Of a stretch of DNA of 64,000 bases, positions 1 through 12,745 are shown one piece after another. Under the pieces are notes generated by a model that saw nothing but the letters and a program-made list of their open reading frames with translations, was not told the DNA's origin and searched no databases. The position numbers and the translations under genes were made by a program. The DNA lies in assembly GCA_003342895.1 (NCBI GenBank), contig PTFA01000017.1, forward strand, positions 1,828,402 through 1,892,401, read 5' to 3'. Source of the stretch: Casuarius casuarius. Its lineage: Eukaryota > Chordata > Aves > Casuariiformes > Casuariidae. How positions within the stretch are numbered: position 1 is the first letter of the stretch; each line of letters begins with the position of its first letter.

Positions 1-3000
1 AACCAAAAACAATAAAATCAAAAAGATTTTAGAAAAGATTAATATTTATCCCTGAAGCTAGTTTATTTCTTTCATACCCAGAAGAGAATATGGTCATTCT
101 TCTTACTTAAAATATATATTGTTCCTCTTGCTGAGAAATGTCATCTCATGTGCTAGACTGAGAGTTTAATAACCTCTCCCCACAATCGGGGCAAAGTTCT
201 TCCCCCTGCAGCATCCAGCGATTGATTTCATGTATTTCAGTATGCAGTATCTCTTCCACTGAAGCCTATTTTTTTTGTTGTTTTTTGATGTTTTTCCCCC
301 CTTTTGTTTAACAATCTGTACATTAGCAAGTGTATTTAATACAAAGAGCTTAATAGTATAAGTAGATGTAGCTCATTGGTAGCTCCTGAATGAGGTCAGG
401 TATGACAGTGATTAACCAGTCTGTATGACAGGGGATTTAGTGTAGTTGATCACCAACACCCTTCTTTTAAGAATACTTCAGTTTTTATTAAAACCATTTC
501 AGACACAGTGGCCAATTAAATAGATCAAAACCAAAACTGCTGAATGTTTCATGGGTATAGCAATACTACTGACTAGCTTCTCCTTCATTTAACTCTATTC
601 ATTCTACATTACTGATAATCCCAGAATATATATCTTTTGTATGTGAGTGAATTGTCTAAGTTGAGTTCTTGGTGAACCTTTTGAGGTTTTATTGCTATTG
701 CCGTTTGGCTTGGTGACCAAATTTGTTTTACTGTGAGCTTCATGCTCTCCTTTTTGAAGCACTGATGACTTTAGGTGTATTTTAGTTTTCCAAGACTTCT
801 GCATTTGAAGTTTTCTTGCAGGTAACCCACTGGACAGGCTTTGCTTATCCAGCCTCCCCTACAGCAGCAACACCCACAAGAAACCTGAAATTTATGGATG
901 TGAAAAACTTGTCTTGGTCAGCCCAGGTAAAATTCATATTTTACTCAATATAGGGACATTTTCCTTGGAAAGGAGTAGGCACTTTTTGTGTGTGCAAAAC
1001 CCACAGTCTATTCACTAAGGTAGAGAAGACAAAAGTAAGGGTTTTTCTGGAGTGTCTTTGGTGGTAGATACTGGTTGAGGACTTCTGGTATATGGAGACA
1101 CATAAGGTATGCATACTGTTGGTCTGTGTAATCTCCTGTAAGAACCTACATAGTAGTAGCGAATGCTGGTTGGAGTCTAATTTGCAGGTAGTAGAGAAAA
1201 AGGGAGACTCTAAGCTCAGTCTTTGAAATACATCATTTGACTGACCTGTACTTTTAACACTTTTGCTTCCTTGAGATGGCTGCTTTTTGCTCTGAGAGTC
1301 AAACATCTGAGCTTTTTCCTTTTTGCTGGCCGTGATAAACTGTGTTAGACTTTTCGAAGGGGATGGCGAAAGTTGAAACCTGTTGAGGATGGACCAGAAA
1401 CTCTTTAGGAGTGTGTGCACACACATGCATGCATGCTAGAGCTGTTCTTATTGGAGTAAATTGCAAAAACAGATGTCTGAAGCTTCCTCTTACCTTAAAA
1501 TTAAGTTTCCCCATCACAAAAGAGACTGTGTTTATTTTGTCACAAACTTGCTTAGAGAAGTGTCTCCCTGCTGCCAGCAGTTCACTCCGTATCTCCGCTT
1601 TCGGGTAAGTTACTTGGCACCTCACAAGGCCCAGCTGTCTCTGGGTTCAGTCCATTACCTTCTGCCTCCCGGCTCTGGCAGTCTGTGCCTTTCTCCCTTA
1701 GTCTTTCACCCAGATGTAGAGAGATTTTACAAGAACAGCATGGCAACCTTGATTTGAAAATTTTCAGACCAACCTTTCTTCCCCTGCCCTTTCTTCCAAC
1801 TTTCTGTGTTTAAGACATGGCAGAAGATAAGCAGCATGGCTCACAGGAAGCTGAGGCTTGGAATGAATCATTGAGAGTCGCTGTAAATTTCCCCGTGACT
1901 AAGCATCTCAGCTCAGTTGTGACAGAAAAGAGTCAGACTTCCTATTTATTCTGTGTTAGAGACAATGGAGCAAGAGAGCAATGCAGGAAATGCTCCCACT
2001 AACTATAAAACATGACCCTACTGGGAATGAAAATTGGGGTCGAGAGAGGATACTTCAGCTGTGCAAGCTAGTATCTTTTCATGAGCTCTGAAATGTTGCT
2101 GAGGTGCTGTAAGCTGGGTCAAGAACACATGTCTTTCCTGGAGTTGAACTTGATGAAAATGTGTTAGGTTAAATATGCCCATCCAAGCATCCCCTCAGAC
2201 TGACAGTCAGGTCCCTAGCTCAGTGCTGCTTACCTTTGCTTGCACAGAACATAGCTGGGGTGGTGCCTGCATCACTTCTGTGGGGACAGGGAGCCAGTGG
2301 TAGTCTTCTTCGCTGTGCTGGCATGAGGGTTGTGCAGCTGTCAGCATCCTCTTCCCAATCGCCTGTAGGTAGTGATAAGAGCCAGTCATATTATGGTGAG
2401 TTATGGCTCTAATCAGCACAGTGGGGAAGTTTGAAGCTGGCCCCTGTGGCAACCATAAAACCTCAGAATAATTTCTGGGGGTGTAGGTGGAAAGCAATGC
2501 CTGTCAACAGCTTCCTAGGGTCTCCTTTAAATTGCAGTGTGGTACGACTTGTAGATATGACTTGAAGACATAGGTAATTTGTATAAATGACTGGTCTGAG
2601 AATGTGCTTTTAACCTAGGAGACACCCCTCTGTCAAGATGATTTTTGAATTTATATGAAAACTTACTATAAACATACACCTTCATACTTGTTTCTATGAC
2701 TGTGTTTCTCAGTTTGTACCCTCTGTACCTGTGCTCTCTATGTTGAGAGAGTTTTGCTGCTGTTGGCACCTTTGGTATTTAGCTTGTCTTGATCTCCTTG
2801 GTTCAGGGAGCTTTTAGACTTCTGCCCGCTTGGACCAGAAAGAAAGTACAGCCAATATTCAATAACTTCCCCTTCCAGTGGAATGATATTTATAAACCCA
2901 AACTGGAAAAAACTTCTGAAGACAGTGAAGGGAACAAATGCAGCAGAAAGACACCGTAAGTGCTGTTTGAAAGCGTTGTTGCTCTCCTGGTGACTTGGGA

Positions 3001-6000
3001 GTGATGAATAGAGAACTGTACTTAGAAGTGTGCTGTGGGGCCTCGGGGAACTGAGTGCCACTCAGGGCTTTGGTTGGGGGCAGGGGAGTGAATTTAGCTC
3101 TGAATTGCTTTGCATTTGCCGTTTCTCTTCCCCTACTCCCTTTCCCATGTGCGTAATGTCTAGAGTGCTTTAAACAAAACATACCTGTTAATTGAAAATG
3201 ATAAGAAAGTACTTGAAAGCATTGTCCAATATACTTGTCCTTAAGACACATTATTTGTGCTGTTTTATAATCTGTAATAGATTCTATGAAATGTTTTATT
3301 TCCAGGAATAGGTACAGGCTTTAAAAACTTTCTGCATTCATTAAAATTATTTTTCATAAACAGTGTAAAATACTTTGATTCTCTGGTTAAAAGCCACTGA
3401 AGTTAGGGGAAGTTTGCTCTACTATAGCTAGGTTTGAAAAACACACAAAGGTAGCATGCAGTGTTGATAACGTGTGGCCTGGATTATTCTGAGTAGGATG
3501 GCATTATTCGGTATGTAGGCTTTTGGTTTTCAGATTCCCATGTTATGTAGCTGCAGTTCCTTGAGTAACAAGATACTGTGAGTGCAGAAGTATATTCCTT
3601 GTTTCCATTGGCATGAAGTTTCCTAAATTTTTATCATTCAATATTTCATGCATGTTTTACCTTATTTCAAAATTTCCTCCCTTAGAGACTATGCCACCAT
3701 TGTCAAGATTCTTATGGCATGGCAAGTTGTGCTGCTGTCAGTGGTGTATTGTTATGTATTATACTGTTTACCATAGATTTTTTCGGTTATCTCACTGCTT
3801 TCTAATACTTTCACAGTTGTATCCACTTGTAGTTTGCAGCTGTATCTATTCTATGTCTTTCTGCATTTTCTTTTCAGTTTTAAATATGTATGCCTGTGTG
3901 TGCCTGTTTTTTGCTAGTTGTGTTCGTTTTTAATATCATCTTCTTACTCGAAGCATGTTGCCGATGGTGGCTAGTTTCTGAGCTCCTTGGTTAGGGTGGC
4001 TGTGTTTGACAAAGGAGTGAAACATGGAGGTGCTGACAAGTGGCTGAGAGTTGCTTTTTGGCTCTAAGCACATGATTGCATTATGAAAGGTTATTATTCG
4101 GTCACACAGCAAGAGCCATTATTTCCCAACTTCCGTGGCTACTTTGTTTAGAAACTGGGATAGAGGCAAGGCAGAGGTCCTCATGGTGAGAGGTAACTCA
4201 CTGCAGATACCTGAACTGCTTCAGAATGAGTTTTGAAGTCTGCAGCAGCATTGTGTTGTTAGCGTGGTCTCCTGCATGGGCTGCACAGCCCTGGTGAAGC
4301 GCCCTGTGACTGTAGCTGTTGTAGCATAACATCCGTGTTAGTGTTGTCAGCTGCCTCGTCACCAATTTGCCACACTCCTCCACAGTCATTCCAGAGAGCA
4401 CTGGTGCTACAAGGAGCCCAGGCCGCTCCTGACAGCCCAGAACACCCCAGCAGCTTTCCCCCAGCAATACTTGGCTGCTCCGGAGTCTGATTCTGATACT
4501 GTTTCCTCCAGGGACTAGATTTCCTCAGCTTTGTCCAGCTACAGTGCTCAGCTTGGCGCTGTAGTCATTGCTCAGATTTTATGAGTAGTGTGATTTAGTA
4601 AATGACAAGGATAACACTGTGCTTAGCGATCAAACAGGAGAGAGCAGGGTCCCAGCTGTCCAGTAGCCACTATCTAAGCCATCATATGCATTTAAGCAGT
4701 TCTTTTTTTATGCTGGGTCATGCATTTTCCTGTTGGCTGTAATCTTCCGTCATGCATTCATCATGCACTTTATCTGTGGTAAAATAACCGATTAAAATAC
4801 CCACGTGCAAGCTTCAGTTATTAATACCAGGTACTTCATTTATTTTAAGTAACTTTATACACTCTGGGAATTTCCCTACTTTATTCAGTGTCACACGTAC
4901 CTTGTGTAAATTTTTGTTAGACTTTTGAGAGATTACGTACATCCCGATCAGTAGTCTGTTATCTAGCTCTGTATAAGCTGTAAACTGAAATGTCAGCTTA
5001 CAGTAGTCAGACTTGATATTTTTTCAGTTTTAGCATTTCTTTACTAGACTATTGAGTCAGCATAGTGTTACTCTAAATTACATAGGCCATAGTTACTTCT
5101 GGTATTTCGTAACAGATCAAGAGGTGTCCAGGAAATGATTTAAATAAAAAAGCACCAGTGACCTAAGAAAAATGAAAATATTAATGTTCACTCAAATGCC
5201 TGGCAGTGATTGAGCAAGCAGAGTGGAGGGAAATAAAAGTAATACACATCCAAAGGTTAGCCTGAGGCCATAGTTTTAGAAACGTGTTAAGCCGGCGCTG
5301 CCACTATGTTCTGCCTCTTTCGTTGTACTGGTACAGCCGTTTGTCTGGCTGCGCTGTGAGCAGGGTTAGGAAAACGAGCAGGGTTAACTTTAAACTAGCA
5401 AGAAAAATAGAGGTTGTTTTTCATAGAGGGTCGGTTCACCATCTAGCTCTCCCCGCTGCTGCACAAACACTTGTTTTGACATGATGGAGAGGTGTGTTGC
5501 AGGGGCTGGGACAAGCAGAGCAGTAGTGCTGGCTCACTTTTATTTGGCTGTAAATGAAAATCATTCTAGAAGTGCTGTGTGAGAATGGTGGTTTGTCGAA
5601 CTTTTTTAGAGGTATTAGTGGTCATTCAGTTAAAACAACAAATGCTAAAGCAAACAGATGATGTCTTGTGAATTTGAACCGTCTGTTGCTTTTCACTTTC
5701 CCTTTGTGCAGGGTAAGCATAGGACTTGATTAGGGTCCCCAAAAACCTAGTATCATAACGTTGTATGTAGAACCCTTCTCCCCTCCCTCCTCCTTTTTGC
5801 TGTAACAACAGAAACTTTGGGGGAAAGGATTTCTTTACAGATACAGCTGACTTGAGCCAGATGACTATTTATTCACTGCTTTTGACTTTGAGGAAGTGAC
5901 TTCTAATTCATGTAGCAAGTGTAATGGAAAAGATGAGAGGAACTTGACAACTATTTTTAGGAAAAGATAGTGTTTATCCCAGCAAAACTAGAAAAAATAT

Positions 6001-9000
6001 AGGGATGTTACACACTTAAATCTAGACAGTTTTTCTTTTTAGTTGTAAGGGGAAGTAGTTTCTTTTCACGTGTACCTGAACTGCCCTGTCAGTTTGAGTA
6101 GTTGTCTAGTTACATTTTCATAATTTTACACATTAATATTCTCCTATGCCACTGTATTTAAAAAAAAAGACTAAACTGCGTATTACTGGATCTATTAAAT
6201 ATAGCAAAAATATTCATATGCATGTTAGTGCATCATTGTAACAGCTGAGACCATACTTATCCTGGAAGACTGTGTACGATTCAGAAGGAGAGGGTGAGCA
6301 GATAAGAAGTGCTGGGTGTACAGTCCATCAACCAGCATGTCTTCAAAAGTGCTGCCAAGAAGGCAAGGTATGAAACCAGATATTTTAACCGATCTTGCCT
6401 GCCTTGCCTGGAATCAGAAGGCTGGTCTGGAAGTTTTGTAGAGCAGTGCTCATAAAATCTTTCTTTTTGAAACAATAAAAATATTTTACACCTGTCAAGG
6501 CAGAAAGCCAGGCCAGTGAAAGTCATTGGTGTGCTCAGGTAGCTTTGTTTCAGGACATTGCATTGCCCAACATTGCCCTGGGGAAGATCCAGTTTCAGGA
6601 AAACAAACAAACAAAAAAATAGAGAGGTCCAGTCAACTAAGTGGAGTTGTTTAGTTCCACATGGAGCACTCTAGCATGTTGGTAAGGAGTTTTAGACAGG
6701 GTCCTGGTGAAAGCTTGTGGAAGCAGCCCAGTGCCCGTCAGCTAAGGCTGGGGTAGAAGTGGTGTGTGTGAACACCGCACTGGGTAAAAGAGAGCATTAA
6801 GGGAGGATTTGATGGTGGGTTCTGTAGGTGATCTTGGATGCAGATACAGCCTTGGATAGTGTTAAGATAGCTGTGCAGCTGGATTTTGGGATGAATTAAT
6901 TTGACAAGAAACTTCATGCAGAGCAGAAGTGATTTGAGGCATGTGAACTCATCACTAGTCACAACACATTGGCAGGAACAGAAATGGTTGTGGCGCTACA
7001 GGCAGAGCCAAAGGGTATTAGGAAGCGTGTGTGAAGAGTCGCACAAATATGACATGCCCAAATGTAGCAAAGAGGAGGGAAATCTGGGTTAGCTACTGTA
7101 CGAGGGAAAGACACACAACAAGCAACAGGGCTTTTGGTGGGGAATTATGAACAGAGAGCTCCCCACAATTGGTGGCTCTCTGTGCTGCTCAGAAGCTGGC
7201 ATTTGGGTCAGCGTAGTAAGACTGTCCGATTTCTGTATAGAAATCTTCTAGTGTCTAATTCAAAGCCCACTGAAAACCAGCAAAAAACCTCAAAGTACAG
7301 GGTCGATTAAAATCATTAGAAAGAATGTTGGCAACAGATCCCTCAAATAGGAGACGATGTTTTAATCTCTTAATCACTTACTGTTCTGAATTTTACATGG
7401 GAAGTTACTGTGACAAACAGAAAATAAATTTTTGGAAATTAGAAGGCTGACAATTATTCATCTAAAGACATAAAAAACCAACAAACAGCTTGATATATCT
7501 TATGTTCTGAAGTGAGACTGTAAGAAGTACTGCACCATAAAACTGAGGCTACAGGTGTGAACTGACCGTGCCTGGAGCCAGGCAGAGTGATTAGAAATGG
7601 GCACTTGAGTTTGTGTGAAACATGTGGCTTTGCTGTGCTCTGAGGCTTCCCCACCATTTGCGTAGTGGAATTCATTGATCACATGCGAGAGTGGCACTGC
7701 CCTCAAGTGAGCATTTGAAGTTACTTGGACACACAACGCATGCTACAGCATTTTTGGGGCCTGAGGATATCTAATGTGGGAGTGGATACTTCTTCTTTCC
7801 TTTGAAGTCCCTTCTACAGCTCTTTAATAGCCATCTCTTTATGTGAGCTATTAGAGATTAGATTAGATTTTCACCTAAACTTTTCAGTATAAATACTGGG
7901 CCCAATGTAGAGAAGCTACTACTGCTCTGAAGAATATTTTTTCTGAATAAATTCAGGAAAGCAGATAACTGTTTTGCTCACGATACAAAGTTATGAGGAT
8001 TTTACTCTCTCCCTTCCTTTTCTTGTCTAGTTCTTAAAACACAAAATGTAGTGTGGTAGAGAACTGCGCTTGAAATTGAAATTTAAATGGGTCTTCGGAG
8101 AGAAGAAGACAAATTTGTCCAAAAGAGATGCTTCATGTATGCCATCTTCGTGAGCTGGTAGTTGTCCAGGAAAAACTTTTATTTATTTTTTTTTTTCACA
8201 TCCTCCAGGAAAGCTATTATAAAACTCATTTCACAATGTCAAGGCTCTGGTGTCATTTTCTGAATCAAATTTATTTAAAGTGTAAAACTGGTTCCACTAA
8301 CACCTCTGTGTTCTGAAAAGATTGCTATTTGCCCTACAGGCCCACATGAGGGAAGGAGGAGGGAAGAAGTCTACATCCCCATCTATCACATGGATGAAAG
8401 GGTGAAACCGCGGCTCCCAGTGGGCAGCTAATGTTCAGACAGATGGGAAATATCACCCCAACTTTGCTGTTCCAGGGGATTGATCTGCAGCTGGTGGCTG
8501 TTGGGTGTTTGAACCCTTTCCCCACCCTTTCTCAGTTTAGTACAAGTGAATTAGGCTCAATATTGGTTTGCATATATGGGAAGAAGGCTGTATTCTAGTC
8601 ACATATCAGAGTGTAGCCCTGTGACTACATCTAGAAGCCTTTGCTACTGTGAGTTTTTTAGTCCGGTTTCGTAATCTTATTTGAGAGCATCGTACACCTC
8701 TGTTCATTTTCCCTCCTTCGCTTGATTTTTTTTTTTTTTTAACCCACTGGCCAGTATCAGCTAGATTTAACAGAAAAAGATAGAGGTCGTTAGGGCATTT
8801 ATAGGAACATGACACAGCTTGCTCTGCAGCAGTCCCAGCATGTGCTGTCGCTTTCCCAGCCACGCAGGTACTGGATAGGAGTGGACAGTGGGGCAAGGGG
8901 AGGGGAGATGGTGTTACAGGAGGCCGTGGTGGTTAGAAGGTGCTGGATGCAAATCCATGGTTCTCTAAGCCTCATTAGTTCTGCTGCTTATGGAGCAACT

Positions 9001-9755
9001 TTTGGAGGCTTCTGGCTGCCCTTTTCTTCAGACAGAACTTAACTGGTTTAGCAGTATGCTGACATACACAAAAATTTCACATACTTCTAAGCACATGAAG
9101 CGGTTCCTCTTTCACTCCTCTTCTTATGCCACCTTTGTCAAAATACAGAGATGAGCAAAATGCCAAAGTTAATCTTCTTGATTTCTCTTTAATGTTAAGA
9201 ATAAAAATAAATAGTAGCTAGTGGTGACAGTGGTATTATAATGAAGACTCTCCATTTCCTCTTGTGGTTCAGTTACCTTAAATGAAAGTGTTAAGAGATA
9301 GCAAGCAAGAGAGGGATGAGGAGGGCTAAAGAGGGGCTGTCTCCAGATCCCTAGAGAAATTCCAGTTCTCGTATTCTGTAATTTTAGTATTTGCTGTCTG
9401 ACCACAAGTGGCATTTACCACAAGTAAGATCCTAAATGAGTTTGGTTTGACCTGGTGAGTGGGCTATACTACCATGAGATCTGTAAACAAGGAAAGTCAA
9501 CAAATACATTAAATCAAGTTTCCGCTGGATTTGCTGATTCCTCACTGATACCTCAGTTGCAGTAATACAGTTTGCTGTCAGCATCTTTGTCTGTCAGAGG
9601 CTGACTCACAGGAAGGAGAGTGCCTCAGTGCAACTTGGTAGGATTTTAGCAGTCTAGCTGTAGAGGTGATTATTAACTGAGAATCAATGCAGAATCATGG
9701 GGGTTGTGGGGGTTTTTTTTCTTTCTTTCTGTTTTTTTTAAGGGTGGCCTTAAAA

Positions 9756-9945
9756 TAGAATCACAGAATAGCTGAGGTTGGGAGGGAGCTCTAGAGATTG
9801 TCTTATTTACTGCCCCTGCTCAAAGCAGGGTCAGCTGGAGCAGGTTACTCACAACTGTGTTAGGCTAGTTTTTTAATATCTCCAAGGATGGCAACTCCAC
9901 AGTCTCTCTCGGCAACCTGTTCCAGTGTTTGATTACCCTAACAGG
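9756..9945 (-). mobile_element. CR1 LINE 3' end fragment, diverged
   Basis: The plus strand starts AGAATCACAGAATAGCTGAGG, the complement of a CR1 3' terminus. It goes on through stretches equivalent to those in the copy at 12289 (GCTCAAAGCAGGGTCA, ATATCTCCAAGGATGG, CAACCTGTTCCAGTG). Substitutions and small indels are more numerous than in the 12289 copy, so this one is older. Similarity fades after about 9945. Same orientation as the other copy, about 2.4 kb apart. Confidence 0.85.
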
Positions 9946-12288
9946 ATTTATTCTATTTTATTTTATTAAGAAAAAAACTAGCTGTTTTCCATTAATAACT
10001 AGAGGCCCTAGTCAAAAGGAGCCCCCGCCTTCCTACTTTTCTGATTGCTGGACAAAAAACAAGATGAGGTACAGGAGCTGGCAGTCTTGCATATTCAAGG
10101 CACAAGTTGTAAGGCCTCGCAGAAATGGAGCCGCAGCGTTTCTCAAGCCAATTTCTTAAAATGCAAACGTACCACTCTATATTTACAAAGACTTTTTTGG
10201 AGAGGGAGCTCTAGGAAGTGCTGGGATACATGGAAGAAAGAGGTAACAACAGAAAGAAGAGAGGAGGGTATAAGGAAAGGCTGAGGAGAATGCGGTGTCA
10301 ACAGGAGAGTGCTGCAAAAAAAGCAAATGTCAGTAAATGTTGGCTGTAGAGTCCATTAGAGGATGCAGAAAGAGTGAAAAGGCCAAAAGGAGCTATTATG
10401 CTGCAGTGTCAGGAATTGCTGAATGGTGCCTTCCCCTTGCTGGTGCTTTCCTAATAGAACAGTACCTCTAGCATAGATAGTTCAGGCAACTGCCATGTGG
10501 TCACTTGGTCCTAGTCATGCATTGTATCCTTTAACTGGCACCTGCAAACAGAGAAGCATTTGGAGGATGTTCATTTTTCTTTCAATTCCACATAGCTGCC
10601 ACAGTGGACAGCCCTGGAGCAATTCCATTTCAATTGCCTGTCTTGAAAACTTTCTTTGGGTGATGTTGCTCTCAGGGAGTTATGTCTACATGTGCTCCTT
10701 TATTTCTCAACTTTCTTTGTACAGTAGTCATTTAGAACAAAGGATGTACATGTGTAGATGACAGTTTAAAATAATGAGAAATCTGAATATGTGCAAGGGA
10801 ACCAAGAAGAAATAAATACAGGCCCACAAAATGGAGGAGGTGGCGTGAGTAGAACACAATTAGTTAATGCATGTGCAAAATTAGAAGATATCAATGGTGC
10901 CTTTTATAAATAAATGGTTCCTGTATCACTTGAAATCGGCAGAGCAGCAGTCAGAGGGAGAGAGGCCAGATGAGAAATGATTAATTTGCTTGCTTTGTTC
11001 TCGAGGTTCTTTTCTTTGCCAGCATGAGATAACAGATGTCTTAAAGATTCTGAATACACAGGAAAAATATAATGCAAATCACTGAGACAGTATTCTGATA
11101 GATTAAATATTTTACTACTTTTGTATTCTATAGCTAAGTGGATCTCAAAATCTAGAAAAGCACTTACATCAACAAATGACGTTCCTACATGAGCAAACTT
11201 CTAAGTTCCTTGCTTTTGCTTTAATGAGGAAAACCAGTTCTGTATTTGGACTGTAATCTGGTTTTGTTCACTGTGACTCAGCCTGTGATTACAGGCAAGT
11301 CAGCTGTGCATGGCAAAACACATGCAAAGACTGATTTTCTGTTGTGCTCTATATTTCAAATGTAGTTCTTTTTGCAGAACTTTTTGATCATTGGTGCAAA
11401 TAGAGATTCAAAGGACACTTGTATTTTATACCTACAAAATCTGAGGGCCATTTCTCTGCAGTCACTGTTCAGTAGGTGAGGTTCTTGCCCTAGTATGTGA
11501 AGCTCACCAGGGACTGCTTACACAAACCACTCAGCAGGCCTGTATTGAAGATGCCAAAAAATATTTTGAACAGAGACTTGTTACAATAAAACTTCTGCAA
11601 CCCAAAACAAACATGGCAGTGTAGTCTGTATAGGTTGCTGCATTAAGAACACACTGCATTTAAAATGTTGGAAATGGAATAAGATACAAAGTAATTATTC
11701 TGATTCAGAAAGGGAATCTTTTTATGAATACACTTAAGAAAAAGGCCTAGTTACTTTGGTGAATATTTCATCATTCATGTGAATCTCTGTGGTAACTGAA
11801 GTGAAAAGTGAAAGACTGACAGTTCTGCAGGCTACAAATTCTATGTATTGTAGAAGGGACGACGTTTGCACAGTTACTTTGGATTTGTCTGTAAGCAAAC
11901 ATGTTGCCATGAAATGCTGTGGTTCTATACTGGCAAGATGCTCTCCTTTTAGACAGCTTCTTTGGTTCTGTCTTGCTCTATTTCCACAGGCAAATTTGGC
12001 CTTGTTCACTAAACTGCTTGGATTTCAGGTCGTTTACATGCTTAGGTATCCATTGCAAATTGATTTGGAAGACCATTCATTATTCCCCGTGGTGACAGCT
12101 GAACGGTGGTCGTCATCGTTGTCATCCCAGCTGCAGCTTAAGCTTGATCTGTTGAAAAAGGAAATGGAGAGCTCTGTGTTTGCTTTTGTCTATTGCTAGT
12201 GAGTCATGATCCCAGCTCACCCCACTCTTTCCCATGTATAAATACTCTCTGATTCTTTGTCTTTACAAAGGTTGTTTAAATTGGAGTT

Positions 12289-12745
12289 TCACAGAATCAC
12301 AGAATGGTTGAGGTTTGAAGGGACCTCTGGAGATCATCTAGTCCAACCGCCCTGCTCAAGCAGGGTCACCTAGAGCACATTGCACAGGATTGCGTCCAGG
12401 TGGGTTTTGAATATCTCCAGGGAAGGAGACTCCACAACCTCTCTGGGCAACCTGTTCTAGTGCTCTAGTAAAGAAGTTTTTCCTGATGTTCAGATGGACC
12501 TTCCTGTGTTTCAGTTTGTGTCCATTGCCTCTTGTCCTGTTGCTGGGCACCACTGAAAATAGTCTGGCCCCATCCTCTTGACACTCTCCCTTCAGATATT
12601 TATACACATTGATAAGATCCCCTCTCAATCTTCTCTTCTCCAGGCTGAACAGGCCCAGCTCTCTCAGCCTTTCCTCATAGGGGAGATGCTGCAGTCCCCT
12701 AATCATCTTCATAGCCCTCCACTGGACTCTCTCCAGTAGTGCCAT
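12289..12745 (-). mobile_element. CR1 LINE 3' end (reverse-transcriptase ORF2 tail and 3' UTR), broken
   Basis: Read on the minus strand, this ends in the CR1 terminus AACCATTCTGTGATTCTGTGA (complement of 12289-12309). Upstream of that it encodes the C-terminal part of CR1 ORF2: [18 protein letters not shown], then [20 protein letters not shown], then [11 protein letters not shown]. The frame is good until the KNFFT motif, where a small deletion relative to the CR1 consensus (near 12465-12480) shifts it; the expected [22 protein letters not shown] tail is readable in another frame. The element is 5' truncated, as most CR1 copies are, and lies antisense to SH3KBP1. CR1 is the dominant LINE of birds and reptiles. 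The copy looks fairly young because the sequence is well preserved. It cannot be mobile. Confidence 0.93.

Noticed and set aside
12356..12745. 129-codon minus-strand open frame as a host protein
   Set aside because: It is the C-terminal part of CR1 ORF2 plus a frameshifted tail.
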